A stretch of DNA of 61,253 bases from the NCBI GenBank assembly GCA_937921995.1, contig CAKZVF010000129.1, positions 1 to 61,253 on the forward strand. Direction: 5' to 3'. Every line of letters starts with the position of its first letter. The first letter of the stretch is position 1. The position numbers were made by a program, and so were the translations under genes. Source of the stretch: an uncultured Pirellulaceae bacterium (GTDB lineage: Bacteria > Planctomycetota > Planctomycetia > Pirellulales > Pirellulaceae). A model generated the notes under the pieces. It was not told where the DNA came from, made no database searches, and saw only the letters and a program-made list of their open reading frames with translations. Positions 20,477 to 29,601 of this stretch are shown in pieces.

Positions 20477-21859
20477 ATGGCGTCACGTTATGCCAAAATT
20501 TTCAAAGCCACGTCTTTACTTGCCGCTGCCATCGCGGTGACGATCGGTTACGGTTCATCAACTTATGCCCAAGTCCCTAACGTAGGGGCAACTGTTATCC
20601 AAACTGGCGTTGTGGGCGGTGTGATGGTCGACAGTGAATCTGTTCTGCATAATCAAGAAGTCGCAATCCCCGCCAAAGTTTCAGCGCAACTGAAACGAGG
20701 GCTCGAATCTGCCGACCAAGACGTCAGCAAAAAAACAAACCTTCGAATGATTTCGCTCAAGGCGCTCAACAAGCAACTTGAAAAGGCAGTCCAACAGGAA
20801 ACGGCGATCCCCGTCGAAGTCCAGTTCATGGCAGGTCTGCAGCGTATCAAGTACGTCATCGTCGATGAAGAAAACCACGACATCGTCATCGGAGGTCCCG
20901 CAGAAGGGCTTGTTTCGGATGAATTCGGAAACGTTGTCGGTTCAGAGTCAGGCACGCCCGCGATCCACTTAGAGGATTTTCTCGTCGCGATGCGTTCGGC
21001 GACCGAAGCACGAACCGGTCAAGGCATCTCGGTTTCGATGGACCCAACTCCTGAAGGCGTCCGCAACCTTCGCGCTCTTTACGCAAAACAAAATCAATTC
21101 ACTCCGGCACTTGCTGATGATATCCAAGAAGCGATGGGCGAGCACGTCATTTCGCTGACGGGTGTTCCCAAGGACACGCGATTCTCTCAGATCCTGGTCG
21201 CCGCTGATTACCGCATGAAACGATTGGCGATGGGATTGGCGGAGTCCAAAGTACGCAACCTCCCAAGCGTCATCGAAATGGCGGCCAAAGCTCGCAACAA
21301 GATGCGCGGTGCCCCTCGGATGTGGATGGAGTGTAATTACCAACCGATGGCGACTGATGAGTCCCGTAGTGTTTGGGAGCTGCGTGGGCAGGGCGTTCGC
21401 GCTCTGACCGAAAATGCGTTTCACAACAAAGACGGAGTAGCCGTCGTCGCTAAGAAAGATAACAAGTTCGCTACCAAGTGGGCGGATCGCTTGACCGATC
21501 GTTTTGAGGAAATCACCAAGGAAGAGACGGTCTTCGGTGACCTTCGCAACCTGATGGACCTCTCCGTTGTTTCGGCGTTAATTGAACGCGAAGCACTGGC
21601 CGACAAAACGGGCGTCGACATTTCAACGCTGCTCAGCGATGACATTCGTATGGAAAGCCGTCCGGTTCCATCGACGCTGCCAACTCAATGCAGTTTCGTC
21701 AACGTCGCCGCCAAGGGTTACATTGTGACCGCGTCAGGCGGCGTTCAGATCGACTCTTGGAGTGTCGCAAAGAACGCTGAAGTCGTTCCCGGCGTCGAAA
21801 AGATCGGCCAAATTGCGTTGGCCTCTCACACCGATCGCTGGTGGTGGAACGCTGAATAA
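20477..21859 (+). CDS. Secreted DUF1598-like protein
   Basis: A 460-residue protein with a signal peptide (hydrophobic stretch about residues 10-30, ending SSTYAQ). After it come beta-rich segments, then helical regions (SKVRNLPSVIEMAAKARNKM) and a conserved-looking C-terminus (ASGGVQIDSW, HTDRWWWNAE). From memory it resembles the planctomycete-specific DUF1598 family, whose function is unknown; I am only moderately sure of the family name. Start is supported by the AGGAG site eight bases upstream. A hairpin terminator follows at 21,891. It is probably a well-expressed, exported protein. Confidence 0.7.
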   Translation: MASRYAKIFKATSLLAAAIAVTIGYGSSTYAQVPNVGATVIQTGVVGGVMVDSESVLHNQEVAIPAKVSAQLKRGLESADQDVSKKTNLRMISLKALNKQLEKAVQQETAIPVEVQFMAGLQRIKYVIVDEENHDIVIGGPAEGLVSDEFGNVVGSESGTPAIHLEDFLVAMRSATEARTGQGISVSMDPTPEGVRNLRALYAKQNQFTPALADDIQEAMGEHVISLTGVPKDTRFSQILVAADYRMKRLAMGLAESKVRNLPSVIEMAAKARNKMRGAPRMWMECNYQPMATDESRSVWELRGQGVRALTENAFHNKDGVAVVAKKDNKFATKWADRLTDRFEEITKEETVFGDLRNLMDLSVVSALIEREALADKTGVDISTLLSDDIRMESRPVPSTLPTQCSFVNVAAKGYIVTASGGVQIDSWSVAKNAEVVPGVEKIGQIALASHTDRWWWNAE

Positions 21860-21890
21860 AAATTGCCGGTTCAAAACCTGCAAACCTAAC

Positions 21891-21920
21891 AAGGCCCCAT
21901 GCTGTTGCTTGGGGCTTTCT
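21891..21920 (+). terminator. Rho-independent-type terminator after the DUF1598-like gene
   Basis: The stem pairs GCCCCA with TGGGGC around a loop extended by TGC/GCT pairing, followed by CTTTCTTC. It lies 31 bp after the stop codon. The T-tract is interrupted by C, so termination efficiency is uncertain. Confidence 0.65.
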
Positions 21921-21993
21921 TCGTGCGCCGCTAATTGATTGCGTTGGCAAGGCAGTGGCTGTTATTTTCGCAGCACGGTGATAAAATTTCGTA

Positions 21994-23067
21994 ATGCCAA
22001 AAACGCTCCCAGCCGAAACGTTCCTCGATATCGCAGATCACGTTCCCACGATCGACGTGCGGTCTCCCTCTGAGTTCAAGTCGGGTCATATCACCGGCGC
22101 GATCAATGTGCCGTTATTCGACGATGACCAGCGCGCTCAAGTCGGCATCACTTACAAAGAAAAGGGATCCGAAGAGGCCGTTGTCGAAGGTCTGGAAATC
22201 GTTGGGCCCAAAATGGCTGGGTTCGTCAGGACCGTGAAAGAAATTCTTTCAAATCGCGAAGACGGCGATCCCGAAGATCGACGCGTGTGCGTTCATTGTT
22301 GGCGTGGGGGCATGCGTAGCCAATCTTTTGCTTGGCTGATGGAACAAGCGTCGCTAAAGCCGCTGGTGCTTGAGGGAGGATACAAAAGCTTTCGAAATAC
22401 GGTGCTGCAAACTTTCCAACAGCAACACAATCTGATGGTGCTCAGTGGGCTTACCGGTGCGGGGAAAACCAAATATCTTCACCTGCTCCGGGACAGGGGC
22501 GCGCAAGTCATCGACCTAGAGGGGCTGGCCGTGCATCGCGGTTCGGCCTTTGGCGGCGTCGGTTTGGGCGATCAACCGACGACGGAGTTTTTTGAGAACC
22601 AATTGTTTGATGAACTTAGAAGGCAAGACCCAGCGCGGCTCATCTGGGTCGAAGACGAGGGCAACCGAATCGGCAATGTGAACGTGCCGGACGCGTTCTA
22701 TCAACAAATCCGCTATGCTCCTGCCGTTTTCATCGACGCCTCCATCGAACGACGGCTGGACCATCTTTTAGAGGTTTACGGAGATCTGGATTTGTCAGGG
22801 TTGGCTGAAAGTGTCGAGAAAATCAGAAAGCGATTGGGCGGGCAGCACGTCAAGGCCGCCGTCGAGGCGCTTGAGAAAAAAGATTTTCGCACTGCGGCCC
22901 GCATCGTTCTGCACTACTACGACAAAACTTATAGGAAGGCCGTTGAAAAGATGCCGCGGGACCTCATGATCGAATTCTCGGCCGAAGGCCTTGATGATTC
23001 GGCGGTGGTCGAAAAAATCTTGCAAACCGCCGACGCCAACAATGGCGCTCGACTTTCCAAGTCGTAA
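21994..23067 (+). CDS. mnmH: tRNA 2-selenouridine synthase (MnmH/SelU)
   Basis: Replaces the sulfur of 2-thiouridine at the wobble position of certain tRNAs by selenium, through a geranylated intermediate, using selenophosphate. The 357 residues consist of an N-terminal rhodanese domain (IDVRSPSEFKSGHI) with the active-site segment CVHCWRGGMRSQ (Cys99 and Cys102), and a P-loop domain with SGLTGAGKT (residues 151-159). These are the family hallmarks. Selenophosphate synthetase (selD) is not in the window, so selenium use must be supported elsewhere; otherwise only the geranylation step would be possible. No operon partner. Confidence 0.94.
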   Translation: MPKTLPAETFLDIADHVPTIDVRSPSEFKSGHITGAINVPLFDDDQRAQVGITYKEKGSEEAVVEGLEIVGPKMAGFVRTVKEILSNREDGDPEDRRVCVHCWRGGMRSQSFAWLMEQASLKPLVLEGGYKSFRNTVLQTFQQQHNLMVLSGLTGAGKTKYLHLLRDRGAQVIDLEGLAVHRGSAFGGVGLGDQPTTEFFENQLFDELRRQDPARLIWVEDEGNRIGNVNVPDAFYQQIRYAPAVFIDASIERRLDHLLEVYGDLDLSGLAESVEKIRKRLGGQHVKAAVEALEKKDFRTAARIVLHYYDKTYRKAVEKMPRDLMIEFSAEGLDDSAVVEKILQTADANNGARLSKS

Positions 23068-23303
23068 GCGCAACCAGATCGTAAGCGCTGCCAAGTTGTA
23101 AGCACTCGCGTGGGAAAAATCGCTGATACCGAATTTTGTTCTACAGAAATTTAGGTCAGGCAAAACTCGGCTCGTGTTCTTCAATTATTGTCATTCAAGC
23201 GGGCAGGCAAAATCTGTCGTCGAACACGTAGCTCATTGTTTCTATTGGAGTAAAACCTGAACAGCTATTCATTGTTCGCCCTCACGATGCAAACCAATAG
23301 CGG

Positions 23304-24578
23304 TTACTGCCGCCCCACGTGAAACGCAGGTGCCATCGTTTCCTGTTCGCCGCGAGAGATTCCCAAGTAACTTGCAACGTCGCGCCAACGAGCAACAGAG
23401 TCTACTACCTCATCAACGATGGTTTTTGCTTCGTCGTTTCGGAGTCTGAAGTAGTCAGCAACTTCCAAAGCTAATTCCACGTCAAGCGCATTGTCGTCCT
23501 CAGAGATATTGAGGTGCAGGCCTGTTCCAGCGGGTTCTGGATTGATGTCATAAGCGGGGGCGAGTTTCCAGCCCGTTTCGGTCAGCAGAAATCCGTGATT
23601 GCGCAAATGATCGTCGGTGTTGGAGACGCAGATCGAGAAAACGATTCTCCGCCACAACTCAGGTAGATCCACATCAACATCGCACCCCTGTTTACCAAGG
23701 AACTCAACAATTTCTAGGTAGCTTGCTCCGTCGGCGTGGCCTGCTCCATCGGAATAACCGAGCATTGTCATGGCCGACGCGCAGTGTATCCGGCGACGCG
23801 TGCCTGCAACCACTACGCGATCAAATCGCTTGGTCAAAAATGAATGATGTGGGCGGCCGAATTTTTCCGCCCGCGCTTCGGCGATCGACAGTCCCGCGCC
23901 GACAGCGAGCGTATGGGTGACCATTTCCCAAGCTCCTTTATCAATCTCATCATTGCGGCCGGGAAATTTGGCAATCCATAAATTATCTTTTTCATCGCAG
24001 ACTCCGGCTTTAGGGCGCGCTCCTCCGATAGACGATCCGGGGGCCACGAGTAAATTCAGCCATTCACGCAATTCTGGGTTTTCAGCAGCGTCGTCCGATT
24101 GAAACTGCCAGGCCGCATTTTCGAGTTCTCGAAGCCGCGTCCATGGCGGTGCATTGATGCCGTCATGGTCGGATAGAAAATCGCCATCAGGTTCTTCTTT
24201 GAATCTCAGCGCGCCCATCCGTTGTTCATCATGAACTCCAAGCAAAAAATCGGAGGGGAGTAATATTTTTGGCTTTCTTTTTTCTTGTCGAGCGATAATG
24301 GCTTCTCGTCGTTTCATGATGACTTGGCCCCACCGATCGGGACTCGAATCCAAAAACAAACCGAAGTTTCCTTTATCGCGATCATTTAGATATTGCGGTC
24401 CCTCAAAAAGAAGAAGCTCCGGGTCCAAGACAAGTGTTTGGTTTCCGGCCAGCCAATCGGGATCGTATTCAAACGAAAATGTTTCGCGCCCTTGAGCGTG
24501 ATTGACGCGCATGATTCCAATCCGTTGGCACGCGCCCAACGCCAGCCAATCCCCGTAGACATGAATTTCGCGCGTCAT
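23304..24578 (-). CDS. hipA: HipA-family kinase-type toxin
   Basis: A 424-residue HipA-type protein kinase. In E. coli the toxin phosphorylates glutamyl-tRNA synthetase and induces persistence. Visible elements are the GSSIGGARPKA phosphate-binding loop (residues 181-191), Lys204 in WIAKF, FDRV at 252-255, the catalytic loop SNTDDHLRNHGF (319-330) and the metal-binding Asp344 in APAYDINP, so the kinase core appears intact. The start ATG overlaps the upstream antitoxin stop in an ATGA arrangement, which supports translational coupling. A non-toxin HipA-like kinase role cannot be excluded. The N-terminal domain is fused in the same chain, unlike HipBST systems. Confidence 0.9.
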   Translation of the reverse strand: MTREIHVYGDWLALGACQRIGIMRVNHAQGRETFSFEYDPDWLAGNQTLVLDPELLLFEGPQYLNDRDKGNFGLFLDSSPDRWGQVIMKRREAIIARQEKRKPKILLPSDFLLGVHDEQRMGALRFKEEPDGDFLSDHDGINAPPWTRLRELENAAWQFQSDDAAENPELREWLNLLVAPGSSIGGARPKAGVCDEKDNLWIAKFPGRNDEIDKGAWEMVTHTLAVGAGLSIAEARAEKFGRPHHSFLTKRFDRVVVAGTRRRIHCASAMTMLGYSDGAGHADGASYLEIVEFLGKQGCDVDVDLPELWRRIVFSICVSNTDDHLRNHGFLLTETGWKLAPAYDINPEPAGTGLHLNISEDDNALDVELALEVADYFRLRNDEAKTIVDEVVDSVARWRDVASYLGISRGEQETMAPAFHVGRQ

Positions 24579-24940
24579 GGTCGGTCAGTTCGGTTTTTGA
24601 CAGCTTTGGATTTTGTTTTCTTGGTTTGGCGCTTGGGAGCGCGCTTTCTTGGCGAGGTCAATTTTGCGTCCTCCAGTCGGCGTCCCAGTTCGTCGTCTTT
24701 GGCGAGGGCGCGAAAGTCTTCTTCCAAACCAAGCACCGATAGGATTCGGAAAAGCGTTTCCATCGAAGAACTTGAGCTGCCTTTTTCGATCAATGCGAGC
24801 GTGCTTCTGGCGATCCCCGCGCGCTGGGCAACTTGCTGTGCCGATAGCCTTCTGCGCAGTCTTGCCAATCGGAGCTGCTCGCCCACTTGGGAAAACATCC
24901 GCTTCTGCTTAGGTAATAATGACTGTTTGCTGCGAGGCAT
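24575..24940 (-). CDS. hipB: HipB-like antitoxin, Cro/C1-type helix-turn-helix regulator
   Basis: A 121-residue protein if started at the ATG at 24,938-24,940; the frame can extend to a TTG at 25,009, but the added residues look non-coding. The XRE-type HTH is clear (LRLARLRRRLSAQQVAQRAG then ARSTLALIEKGSSS). The C-terminal 35 residues are strongly basic (RKRAPKRQTKKTKSK), an unusual tail for an antitoxin that may add DNA contacts. It overlaps the HipA start by 4 bp and is expected to repress the pair from the gap upstream. Confidence 0.88.
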   Translation of the reverse strand: MPRSKQSLLPKQKRMFSQVGEQLRLARLRRRLSAQQVAQRAGIARSTLALIEKGSSSSSMETLFRILSVLGLEEDFRALAKDDELGRRLEDAKLTSPRKRAPKRQTKKTKSKAVKNRTDRP

Positions 24941-25450
24941 AAAAACCGATACTTCAGACAAAAATGAGCTTATTTGTATGAAATATAGGACGTTATAGAC
25001 CGGCGGCAACCCAAGTTTTCATCATATTCTTTGAAAACAGCCAAGAATTAGGCGTTAGAAACCAACTTTTAGGCGACACGAATCAACTGTTGGGTACGCG
25101 ATATCTAAGAAAATCCCGGAAACGTGGAGGTTTTTGACCAGCAAACTTAGGGGAAGAAGACTTACTTCAGGTAGCCAAGGATCGGCAATTCAAGAAAGCA
25201 AACTCGATCAGCAAACAACGAGCGACTACCTCGACCAAGAACTGGGTTGGCGATCGGCGAAGACCTATAACCAACCAGCCCTCGGACCGGATAGTTTGCT
25301 GAAAAATTCACAGGGGGTGCAACGGCAGCATACGTCATGTAAAACTCGAGCGGATTAACGTCACGGTTGAGCGTTAATCCTTAACTTGACATATTACAAC
25401 CGTGATCGGCTACCGACATTTTTTCATTTGCACACAATCACTGAGCCAAC
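24941..25450. promoter_or_regulatory. Intergenic region with direct repeats for hipBA and an inverted repeat for the exonuclease gene
   Basis: A 510-bp gap between hipB (minus) and the exonuclease gene (plus). Near hipB is a 20-bp imperfect direct repeat beginning TTAGGCG at 25,048 and 25,069, a period of 21 bp (two helical turns), matching at 15 of 20 positions. Near the exonuclease gene is a perfect 9-bp inverted repeat, GGATTAACG (25,352-25,360) and CGTTAATCC (25,372-25,380), followed at 25,386 by TTGACA, a consensus -35 hexamer. No obvious -10 follows. The frame at 25,134-25,358 has no family features. Confidence 0.4.
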
Positions 25451-26215
25451 ATGCAGCTAATTTCATGGAACGTAAACGGAATCCGCGCCTCGATGGACAA
25501 AGGTTTTCGCGACTTCGTTGAAACCGAACAACCCGACATCATCTGCCTGCAGGAAACCAAGGCCCATCCCGACCAAGTCAATCTCGACTGGATGACGGAA
25601 CTTGGCTACGAAGGCGTTTGGAACTCGGCGGTCAAAAAGGGCTACAGCGGCACCGTCATCTTTTCTAAAACGCCAATGCTGAAATCCTCGATTGGTATGG
25701 GGATCGGCGAACACGATTCCGAAGGTCGAATCGTATCGGCGGAGTTTGATGACTTTGAACTGATCACCGTCTACACGCCAAATTCTCAAAGGGCACTCGC
25801 GCGTTTGGACTACCGAATGCAATGGGACGAAGCGTTTACTCGTTTTATCGAAAAGCGCCGCAAGAAGAAACCTGTCATCTTCTGCGGCGACCTCAACGTC
25901 GCTCATCAAGAAATTGACTTGGCCAATCCAAAGACCAATCGGCGTAATGCCGGTTTCACCGATGAAGAAAGATCCAGCTTCACGCGTTTTATTGAAAACG
26001 GATTCCGAGACTCGTTTCGCGAATTTGAAGAAGGCCCCGAACACTATTCGTGGTGGACGTATCGAATGAACTGTCGCGCTCGAAACGTTGGTTGGCGATT
26101 GGATTACTTTTTGGTCGACGAAAAATTCTGGGACAGCGTTGAAAGTGCCTCCATTCGTCCCGAGATCATGGGGTCGGATCACTGCCCGGTGGAACTGCGC
26201 CTGAAAATAGGGTGA
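25451..26215 (+). CDS. xth: Exodeoxyribonuclease III
   Basis: An AP endonuclease and 3'-5' exonuclease that acts in base excision repair. The 254 residues match the family (about 260-270). Recognised motifs are ISWNVNGIRA at the N-terminus, CLQETKAH (metal-binding Glu35), GDLNVAHQEIDLANP (catalytic Asp and Asn), WWTYRMNCRARNVGWRLDYF and the terminal GSDHCPVEL with its catalytic Asp-His pair. It stands alone. The inverted repeat and TTGACA box upstream suggest specific regulation. Confidence 0.95.
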   Translation: MQLISWNVNGIRASMDKGFRDFVETEQPDIICLQETKAHPDQVNLDWMTELGYEGVWNSAVKKGYSGTVIFSKTPMLKSSIGMGIGEHDSEGRIVSAEFDDFELITVYTPNSQRALARLDYRMQWDEAFTRFIEKRRKKKPVIFCGDLNVAHQEIDLANPKTNRRNAGFTDEERSSFTRFIENGFRDSFREFEEGPEHYSWWTYRMNCRARNVGWRLDYFLVDEKFWDSVESASIRPEIMGSDHCPVELRLKIG

Positions 26216-26492
26216 ATGTTAATCTGTAACAATTACCGGTGAGCGCAAGGCCAGCACAAGGTTAGGCTTGGCGGTATCGCGAAAATTTCTTTTCCAGAAC
26301 CCGGCCGCACTTGCCTCGCAGATGAACGCCCTACGGCTTCATGGAAGCGCTGCGGCCGAAATCGCAAAAAGCGCAACTTGTCCGTTTAACCTATCCGCTG
26401 GCCATTGCTACGCCTATAATCCTCGTTCCAAATTTCGCGTAAAGCACCCATCATTATTGCGAGCCAATGTTTGCTCGAACTATAGGATACCT
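26216..26492 (+). promoter_or_regulatory. Upstream region of the FKBP gene with a perfect -10 hexamer
   Basis: The hexamer TATAAT occurs at 26,415-26,420, 72 bp before the ATG of the FKBP-type gene. No good -35 box is found at 17 bp, so assignment as a promoter is weak. An in-frame extension of the FKBP frame through this region to 26,268 is not supported because the signal peptide begins at 26,493. Confidence 0.3.
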
Positions 26493-27344
26493 ATGTTAAA
26501 AAAAATCGCTTATAAAATTGCCGCTGCTGCTGTTCTCTTGACCAGCATTTCCTCATTTGCGAGTGCTCAAGAGCAGCCCGCCGACGGCGGTGCCGGCAGC
26601 CAGACCAAGGCTGTTGCTGAACCGGCTAAAACGGCTGAGCCCCCAGCAACAACTGCACCCGCCGAAACTGCCGCGCCAGCGGAAACCGCTGCAACCAATG
26701 ACGAGGCGTCACTGATCGAGAAAGTCAGCTTGGTCGTCGGCTACAACGCGATCGGAAAAACGGCATTTGATTTGAAACGCCAGGGTGTAGAACTTAACAT
26801 GGAGCAGGTCCTAAAAGGTGCCCGCATGGCCGCCGACGAAAAGGACTTGGGCATGGACCGAGAGGAAGTCGCGCGGCTGTTCACGTCTCTCCAAGGGATC
26901 GTGCGTGAGAAGCAAACCAAAAAGCTGGCCGAAGCGGCCGAAAAGAACAAAGCCGAAGGCGAAGCGTATCTGGCGGAGAACGCCAAAAAAGAAGGCGTCA
27001 AGAAACTTGAAAACGGCGTGCAATATGAAGTCCTGACACCGGGTGAAGGCGCTAAGCCAACCCCCAAGGACAAGGTTAAATTGCACTACCACGGTACTAC
27101 TCCCGACGGCAAAGTGTTTGATTCATCAGTCGATCGAAACAAGCCCATCGTTCACAGCGCCAGCGGTTTTGTCAAAGGTTTCAACGCGGCTGTTCAAGCG
27201 ATGCCTGTAGGCAGCAAATGGCGAGTCACCATTCCTTCGGATTTGGCGTATGCGATGTCAGGACCGCCAAGCATTGGCCCCAATCGCACATTAACATTCG
27301 AAATCGAATTGTTGGAAATCGTCACCGAAGACGCTGCCAAGTAA
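26493..27344 (+). CDS. Secreted FKBP-type peptidyl-prolyl cis-trans isomerase
   Basis: A 283-residue exported foldase. The signal peptide (residues 1-25, KKIAYKIAAAAVLLTSISS) is cleaved near SFASAQ, followed by an Ala-, Pro- and Thr-rich linker (about 30-65). An FkpA/Mip-type N-terminal dimerisation helix region spans about 70-165, and the FKBP catalytic domain follows (YEVLTPGEGAKPTPKDKVKL, DGKVFDSS, GFNAAVQAMPVGSKWRVTIP). It should help periplasmic proteins fold by isomerising prolyl bonds. The start at 26,493 is chosen because it begins the signal peptide. The next gene begins 33 bp downstream, a probable operon. Confidence 0.92.
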   Translation: MLKKIAYKIAAAAVLLTSISSFASAQEQPADGGAGSQTKAVAEPAKTAEPPATTAPAETAAPAETAATNDEASLIEKVSLVVGYNAIGKTAFDLKRQGVELNMEQVLKGARMAADEKDLGMDREEVARLFTSLQGIVREKQTKKLAEAAEKNKAEGEAYLAENAKKEGVKKLENGVQYEVLTPGEGAKPTPKDKVKLHYHGTTPDGKVFDSSVDRNKPIVHSASGFVKGFNAAVQAMPVGSKWRVTIPSDLAYAMSGPPSIGPNRTLTFEIELLEIVTEDAAK

Positions 27345-27376
27345 TTCGTTAGCACCAGCAATCGAAATTTACGTCT

Positions 27377-27949
27377 ATGGATGCGTACGACCGCCAGAGA
27401 TACCAAGTCGCTTTCTATGATCGCTGTTGGTATTGGACGACGGTTAAACAGTTAGCCTCAGTGACTTCGCAGCAGCGCGCGTTAAAAACGTTCGCCCGCG
27501 AAGCCACGCGGCTGATTGAGTTGGTCGACGATGTTGATTTCGCGCGGGCCGCCGAACCGGTGCGGGTAGCGCGACTGATGGGCATGGAGCCCTGCAGTTG
27601 CGAGTGGTCGATGTTGATGATTCTGGATCATCTGGACCGCTTCAATCGCGACATGATGCGGTTGGTTCAGGTCCTGAACGATGATCAACCGATTCGCGGT
27701 TCGTTCTCGGAAGAGGATTACGAACCCGATCCCGATGTCGATGGTTCGATCGTCAACCAATTTGAATCCAATGCAAGCGACTATTTAAAATTGATTCAGT
27801 CCAAAAGGCGTTTGAGGACGCGACGCGTTTTCCGGCATCCTTGGTTGGGACCGATGAACGCCCATCAATGGAATTGCTGGTCGGCTGCTCACATGCGGAT
27901 CCACCGGAGACACGCCATGAAAATCATGAGCGTCGCAGGCGTGCTGTAG
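27377..27949 (+). CDS. DinB/DUF1569-like protein
   Basis: A 190-residue, probably all-helical cytoplasmic protein. The histidine-bearing segments MILDHLDRFNRDMM and GPMNAHQWNCWSAAHMRIHRRH resemble the metal-binding helices of DinB-like four-helix bundles (the DUF1569 branch has a similar HPFFGPL-type motif, here HPWLGPM). DinB-like proteins include thiol transferases, but no reaction can be assigned. It lies 33 bp after the FKBP gene. The stop codon TAG at 27,947-27,949 is part of a GTAGTGGACG sequence that resembles the end of the dispersed inverted repeat described below. Confidence 0.65.
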   Translation: MDAYDRQRYQVAFYDRCWYWTTVKQLASVTSQQRALKTFAREATRLIELVDDVDFARAAEPVRVARLMGMEPCSCEWSMLMILDHLDRFNRDMMRLVQVLNDDQPIRGSFSEEDYEPDPDVDGSIVNQFESNASDYLKLIQSKRRLRTRRVFRHPWLGPMNAHQWNCWSAAHMRIHRRHAMKIMSVAGVL

Positions 27950-27980
27950 TGGACGCGGCGGTGTGGCCACCGCTGCCGAA

Positions 27981-29402
27981 CTAAATCTCGTATGAAGACT
28001 GACCATGCGATTGGCCGCGTGAGATTTTATCCATCGCGTACAATCCCGACAAGACGAACTCAACACAACTGGCACGCACCGCATCGTCGGACGACGCGTT
28101 CACTTCAAACGCTTTCTCCCAAGCCGGTGGAACGCGCTTGAGCCGTTCGGCGTATTGGCTTGAGGGAATCAAATCACCAACCTCGATCCGAACGCCTTTG
28201 CCAAAGATTTCGGCGATGTCTTCTAAACCGTGTTCCGAAACGTACTCTTTGAACACCACCTCAATCGCTTCGGCGATCAAACCTTCGAGCACCTGCCGTT
28301 CAGACATTTGGTGGCTGCCCATCAAATCCAATTCCAGCTTCCCCAGCGACGAAGTATACAGGTGCGATAGATCACTGATTCGTACGACGGCTGGTTTTTC
28401 GCCCAAGATCACGCCACGATGCCGCGCACTGGCAACCATGGTGCGATAGTTGGCTAATGAAAATCGTGCACTTACGCCAGACTGCTGGTCAACGTATTTT
28501 GATTTACGCGCCTGAATTGTTATCTGTTCGCAAATCTCGCGCATGAAGTACGGCACTCGTACCGGGAAGTCACCCTCAAGACAGATGTCCGCCTCTTGTT
28601 CCATGATCTCGATGCCCGCGTCGCGCGATTGCGGATAGTGCGTCTGAATCATGCTGCCGATACGGTCCTTCAATTGTGGAATGACCTTGCCGCTGCGGTT
28701 GTAGGTCGACGGGTTGGCCGAAAACAGCACCAGCACGTCGATCTCAAATCGAACGGGGAAGCCGCGAATCTGCACGTCTCGTTCTTCCAGAATGTTGAAC
28801 AGGCCAACCTGCACCAGTTCATCCAGTTCGGGTAATTCGTTGATCGCAAAGATACCGCGATGCATGCGCGGAATCAGCCCAAAGTGCAAAGCTTCTTCGG
28901 TGGACATGCTGACGCCGCCGGCCAGTTTCGCCGGGTCAATTTCACCGATGATGTCCGCAAATTTAGTTCCCGGAGCCAGTCGTTCGGCGTAACGATCTTC
29001 CCGATGCCACCAAGCGATCGGTGTGTCGGCCGGGTTGTGGTTGGCGACGAACGCTTTGCCGGCGGTTGAAATTGGATTCAGCGGGTCTTCATGGAAAGGA
29101 CAATCAGGAATGTCTAGATAGGGAATCGCTTCGTCAAGGAAATCCGCCAACCCGCGCATCATACGACTTTTCGCTTGCCCCTTTTCCCCCAAGTACAACA
29201 TGTCGTGGCCTGAGAGCAGGGAAATATTGACCTCCGGGATAACCGTATTCTCATAGCCAACGATACCCGGATACAGCGTTTCGCCAGCGGCTAACTTTTT
29301 CAGAAAGTTGTCCGTGATTTCTTGCTTGACAGTTTTGGACTTCCATCCACTGTCGATGAGTTCTTGTAAATTTGTGGCTCGGTTTGATGAGTCGGTGGAC
29401 AT
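27981..29402 (-). CDS. MoxR-like AAA+ ATPase
   Basis: A 473-residue AAA+ protein of the MoxR/magnesium-chelatase-I branch. It has a Walker A variant GEKGQAKS (about residues 72-79), a Walker B-like segment [18 protein letters not shown], sensor-type [14 protein letters not shown], and a C-terminal lid with [21 protein letters not shown]. MoxR ATPases act with VWA-domain proteins to load metal ions or remodel complexes. A matching VWA protein occurs at 39,324-41,063, 10 kb away, which is the likely partner. The gene is monocistronic and diverges from the HAD gene. Confidence 0.85.
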   Translation of the reverse strand: MSTDSSNRATNLQELIDSGWKSKTVKQEITDNFLKKLAAGETLYPGIVGYENTVIPEVNISLLSGHDMLYLGEKGQAKSRMMRGLADFLDEAIPYLDIPDCPFHEDPLNPISTAGKAFVANHNPADTPIAWWHREDRYAERLAPGTKFADIIGEIDPAKLAGGVSMSTEEALHFGLIPRMHRGIFAINELPELDELVQVGLFNILEERDVQIRGFPVRFEIDVLVLFSANPSTYNRSGKVIPQLKDRIGSMIQTHYPQSRDAGIEIMEQEADICLEGDFPVRVPYFMREICEQITIQARKSKYVDQQSGVSARFSLANYRTMVASARHRGVILGEKPAVVRISDLSHLYTSSLGKLELDLMGSHQMSERQVLEGLIAEAIEVVFKEYVSEHGLEDIAEIFGKGVRIEVGDLIPSSQYAERLKRVPPAWEKAFEVNASSDDAVRASCVEFVLSGLYAMDKISRGQSHGQSSYEI

Positions 29403-29601
29403 ACGAAAGGTTTTTCCTTGATAGCGTTAGCGAACTGATGGTGTATCTATCGCGTTTAACTGCCGCGATTAAATGACACCGTCGTTATTATACCGATTTC
29501 TGGCAGAGGGGCATTTATCCTATCAACCCACGAGACTAAATTAACGAACCTTAGTGGCCGTTGTTAATGATCCGAGAAAACTAATTCCCCGAGTTTGCGT
29601 T

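Noticed and set aside
25134..25358. 74-residue plus-strand frame upstream of exonuclease III
   Set aside because: Starts without ATG, no ribosome site, low-complexity polar sequence; the region has regulatory repeats instead.
25463..26182. 239-residue minus-strand frame across the exonuclease III gene
   Set aside because: Antisense to a well-supported enzyme, with no recognisable domain.
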